Of a DNA stretch of 64,000 nucleotides, positions 62,556 through 64,000 are shown piece by piece. The DNA is from QHXW01 sp963847515 (lineage in GTDB: Bacteria > Acidobacteriota > Terriglobia > Bryobacterales > Bryobacteraceae). Position 1 is the first letter of the stretch, and each line of letters begins with the position of its first letter. The stretch lies in the NCBI GenBank assembly GCA_963847515.1, contig CAWKAA010000007.1:1054001-1118000 (forward strand), given 5' to 3'. Both the position numbers and the translations under genes were made by a program. The notes beneath the pieces are model-generated. The model made no database searches and was not told the origin of the DNA. It saw only the letters and a list, made by a program, of their open reading frames with translations.

Positions 62556-64000
62556 ATGACCGGAAAAACGGTTTCTCATTACCGCATACTCGAGAAGCTC
62601 GGCGGCGGGGGCATGGGCGTGGTCTACAAGGCCGAAGATACGCGCCTGGGCCGCAGCGTGGCGCTCAAGTTTGTGCCCGAGGATTGTCTCAGCGACCGTC
62701 CGGCCCTAGAGCGTTTCCAGCGTGAGGCCCGCACGGCCTCGGCCTTGAATCACCCCAATATCTGCACCATCTACGACATCGATGAAGCCGGCGGCCAGCC
62801 ATTCATCGTGATGGAGTTGCTGGAAGGCCATACGCTGAAACACTTCATCGCGGACAAGCCGATGGAACTGGAGCAGCTGGTGGATCTCGCGATGCAGATC
62901 GCCGGAGCACTGGCGGCCGCGCACGCCAAGGGCATTGTGCACCGCGATATTAAGCCCGCCAATCTCTTTGTGACCGAGCCGGGAGGGCAGGCCAAGGTGC
63001 TGGACTTCGGGCTGGCCAAACTGGTGAAACCCGAGCGGCAGGCGGATGGTTCGCTGCTGCAGACAACTGAGATTCTGGTCACCAGCCCGGGAACGGCGGT
63101 GGGAACCGTTGCCTACATGTCGCCGGAGCAAGCGCGGGGGCAGGAGTCGGACGCGCGCAGCGATCTGTTCTCTTTCGGCGTAGTGCTGTATGAGATGGCA
63201 ACCGGCGCACGGCCGTTTAAAGGTGACACCACCGCGGTGGTTTTTGACGCCATTCTAAACAAGACGCCGGTACCGCCAACGCGCGCCAACCCCGAGCTGC
63301 CCGCGGAGTTGGAGCGCATCATCCTCAAGGCTGTCGAGAAGGACCGGGAGGTTCGGTACCAGACCGCCATCGACCTGGTAGCGGACCTGAAGCGGCTGCG
63401 ACGAGAGACTGAATCCGGGCGGGCATATTCCGCCGGCGTATCAGCCGCGTCGCCGCGCCGGAAGTGGCCGGTGTATGCAGGGGCCGCTGCGGCGTGCGCG
63501 CTGGTGCTTGGAAGCGCGGCGCTCTTCTTTCGCGGGAGGCGCGAGGCGCCGCCTCGCACGGCCTGGCAGCAGCTCACGAACTTCACGGATTCGGCCACTC
63601 AGCCGGCGCTTTCCCCGGACGGCCGCATGCTGGCTTTCATTCGCGGGCCTGGAACCTTTGTTACTGAAGGCCAGATCTACGTTAAGCTGCTGCCGGAAGG
63701 CGAGCCGATGCAGCTGACGCGCGACGACCAGCACAAAATGAGCCCGCAGTTTTCGCCGGACAGCTCGCGGATCGCCTATACCGTCCCGTGGGACACCTGG
63801 ACCGTGCCGGTGCTGGGCGGTGAGCCGCGGCGCATGCTGCCCAACGCTGCCGGGCTGATCTGGATTGAACCGCAGCGGTTGTTGTTTTCCGAAATCAAGT
63901 CCGGCTTACACATGGCTATCGTCTCAGCGACTGAGAGCCGCACGGAGCCTCATGACGTTTATGTGCCGCCGCATGAGCGCGGTATGGCGCACCGCTCGTA
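62556..64000 (+). CDS. Ser/Thr protein kinase with C-terminal beta-propeller (truncated by window edge)
   Basis: Over 480 residues from ATG 62556, still open at 64000. Kinase motifs: glycine-rich LEKLGGGGMGVVYKAED, VALKFVPED (Lys), GIVHRDIKPANLFV (catalytic loop), VLDFGLAKLV (DFG), GTVAYMSPEQARG and SDLFSFGVVLYEMATGARPF. A membrane segment (about 308-328) separates it from an extracytoplasmic TolB/WD40-like propeller (from about 350: PALSPDGRMLAFI and PQFSPDSSRIAYT). A typical acidobacterial PknB-family receptor kinase; the FHA protein at 16221 is the sort of reader expected for such kinases. Confidence 0.92.
   Translation, partial: MTGKTVSHYRILEKLGGGGMGVVYKAEDTRLGRSVALKFVPEDCLSDRPALERFQREARTASALNHPNICTIYDIDEAGGQPFIVMELLEGHTLKHFIADKPMELEQLVDLAMQIAGALAAAHAKGIVHRDIKPANLFVTEPGGQAKVLDFGLAKLVKPERQADGSLLQTTEILVTSPGTAVGTVAYMSPEQARGQESDARSDLFSFGVVLYEMATGARPFKGDTTAVVFDAILNKTPVPPTRANPELPAELERIILKAVEKDREVRYQTAIDLVADLKRLRRETESGRAYSAGVSAASPRRKWPVYAGAAAACALVLGSAALFFRGRREAPPRTAWQQLTNFTDSATQPALSPDGRMLAFIRGPGTFVTEGQIYVKLLPEGEPMQLTRDDQHKMSPQFSPDSSRIAYTVPWDTWTVPVLGGEPRRMLPNAAGLIWIEPQRLLFSEIKSGLHMAIVSATESRTEPHDVYVPPHERGMAHRS

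Noticed and set aside
1..64000. CRISPR array, tRNA, rRNA or intact insertion sequence
   Set aside because: No regularly spaced direct repeats, no clover-leaf or T-arm pattern, no transposase motif found on either strand by reading.

Overview
The window looks like a chromosomal segment of an Acidobacteriota bacterium, most plausibly a Solibacter/Bryobacter relative. This is inferred from gene content, not from a database match. The supporting content is a TonB-dependent receptor with an N-terminal carboxypeptidase-regulatory domain, an ADOP-type (MacB/FtsX-like) permease, a DUF2934 protein, a CadC-like wHTH-TPR regulator, a Ser/Thr kinase with a C-terminal beta-propeller, several secreted TPR proteins, high GC and short dispersed hairpin repeats. 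I see no rRNA, tRNA, CRISPR array, phage module or intact insertion sequence.

Layout. 0-5.4 kb: a hydrolase remnant, a small MITE-like element, and a minus-strand nitrogen operon amtB-glnB-glnD with overlapping genes. 5.4-13.4 kb: a tightly packed housekeeping operon, phoH-ybeY-corC-like-era-BON-SMP30-nudix-mutS2, with a good sigma70 promoter. 13.4-19.7 kb: a Bcp/PrxQ peroxiredoxin with in-frame UGA at the peroxidatic Cys, an ECF sigma factor with a VOC partner, a HEPN-like orphan beside a recombination scar, an FHA-transglycosylase, an M64 peptidase and lexA. 20-26.2 kb: a TIM-barrel isomerase, a MoeA-like protein, an arginine cluster argC-argB-GNAT with ArgR-box-like sites, and a MazEF-type toxin-antitoxin pair. 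26.3-37.5 kb: a CadC/TPR regulator, a TonB receptor, TPR proteins and a heptaheme cytochrome-parvulin-TPR fusion. 37.5-42.5 kb: a DAHP synthase preceded by a classical aromatic-amino-acid attenuator, a PfkB kinase, malate synthase and an FmdB-type zinc ribbon. 42.6-46.2 kb: glcD, a TlpA-like protein, two tandem PTPS/QueD paralogues and folE. 46.3-64 kb: amidohydrolases, MauE-thioredoxin and LolA-TlpA-like fusions, an ADOP permease, a transglutaminase, an ankyrin protein, rsgA and a Ser/Thr kinase cut by the window edge.

The two most exciting items are regulatory or recoding events. First, the Bcp gene at 13355-13807 (minus) reads through one UGA exactly where the catalytic Cys belongs, and a bacterial-SECIS-like hairpin lies 17 nt downstream, so it is a candidate selenoprotein peroxiredoxin. 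Second, upstream of the DAHP synthase a 20-codon leader peptide with 7 Phe/Tyr/Trp codons is followed by a mutually exclusive antiterminator and an intrinsic terminator (37546-37678).

Quality caveat. Between about 17.6 and 57 kb at least fifteen otherwise well-conserved genes (argB, argC, folE, both queD, glcD, a PfkB kinase, the TonB receptor and others) carry small frameshifts. This looks more like indel errors in the assembly than mass pseudogenisation. The first 17 kb is almost free of such damage, which strengthens the UGA=Sec reading. Genes described as frameshifted are annotated over their full apparent extent.
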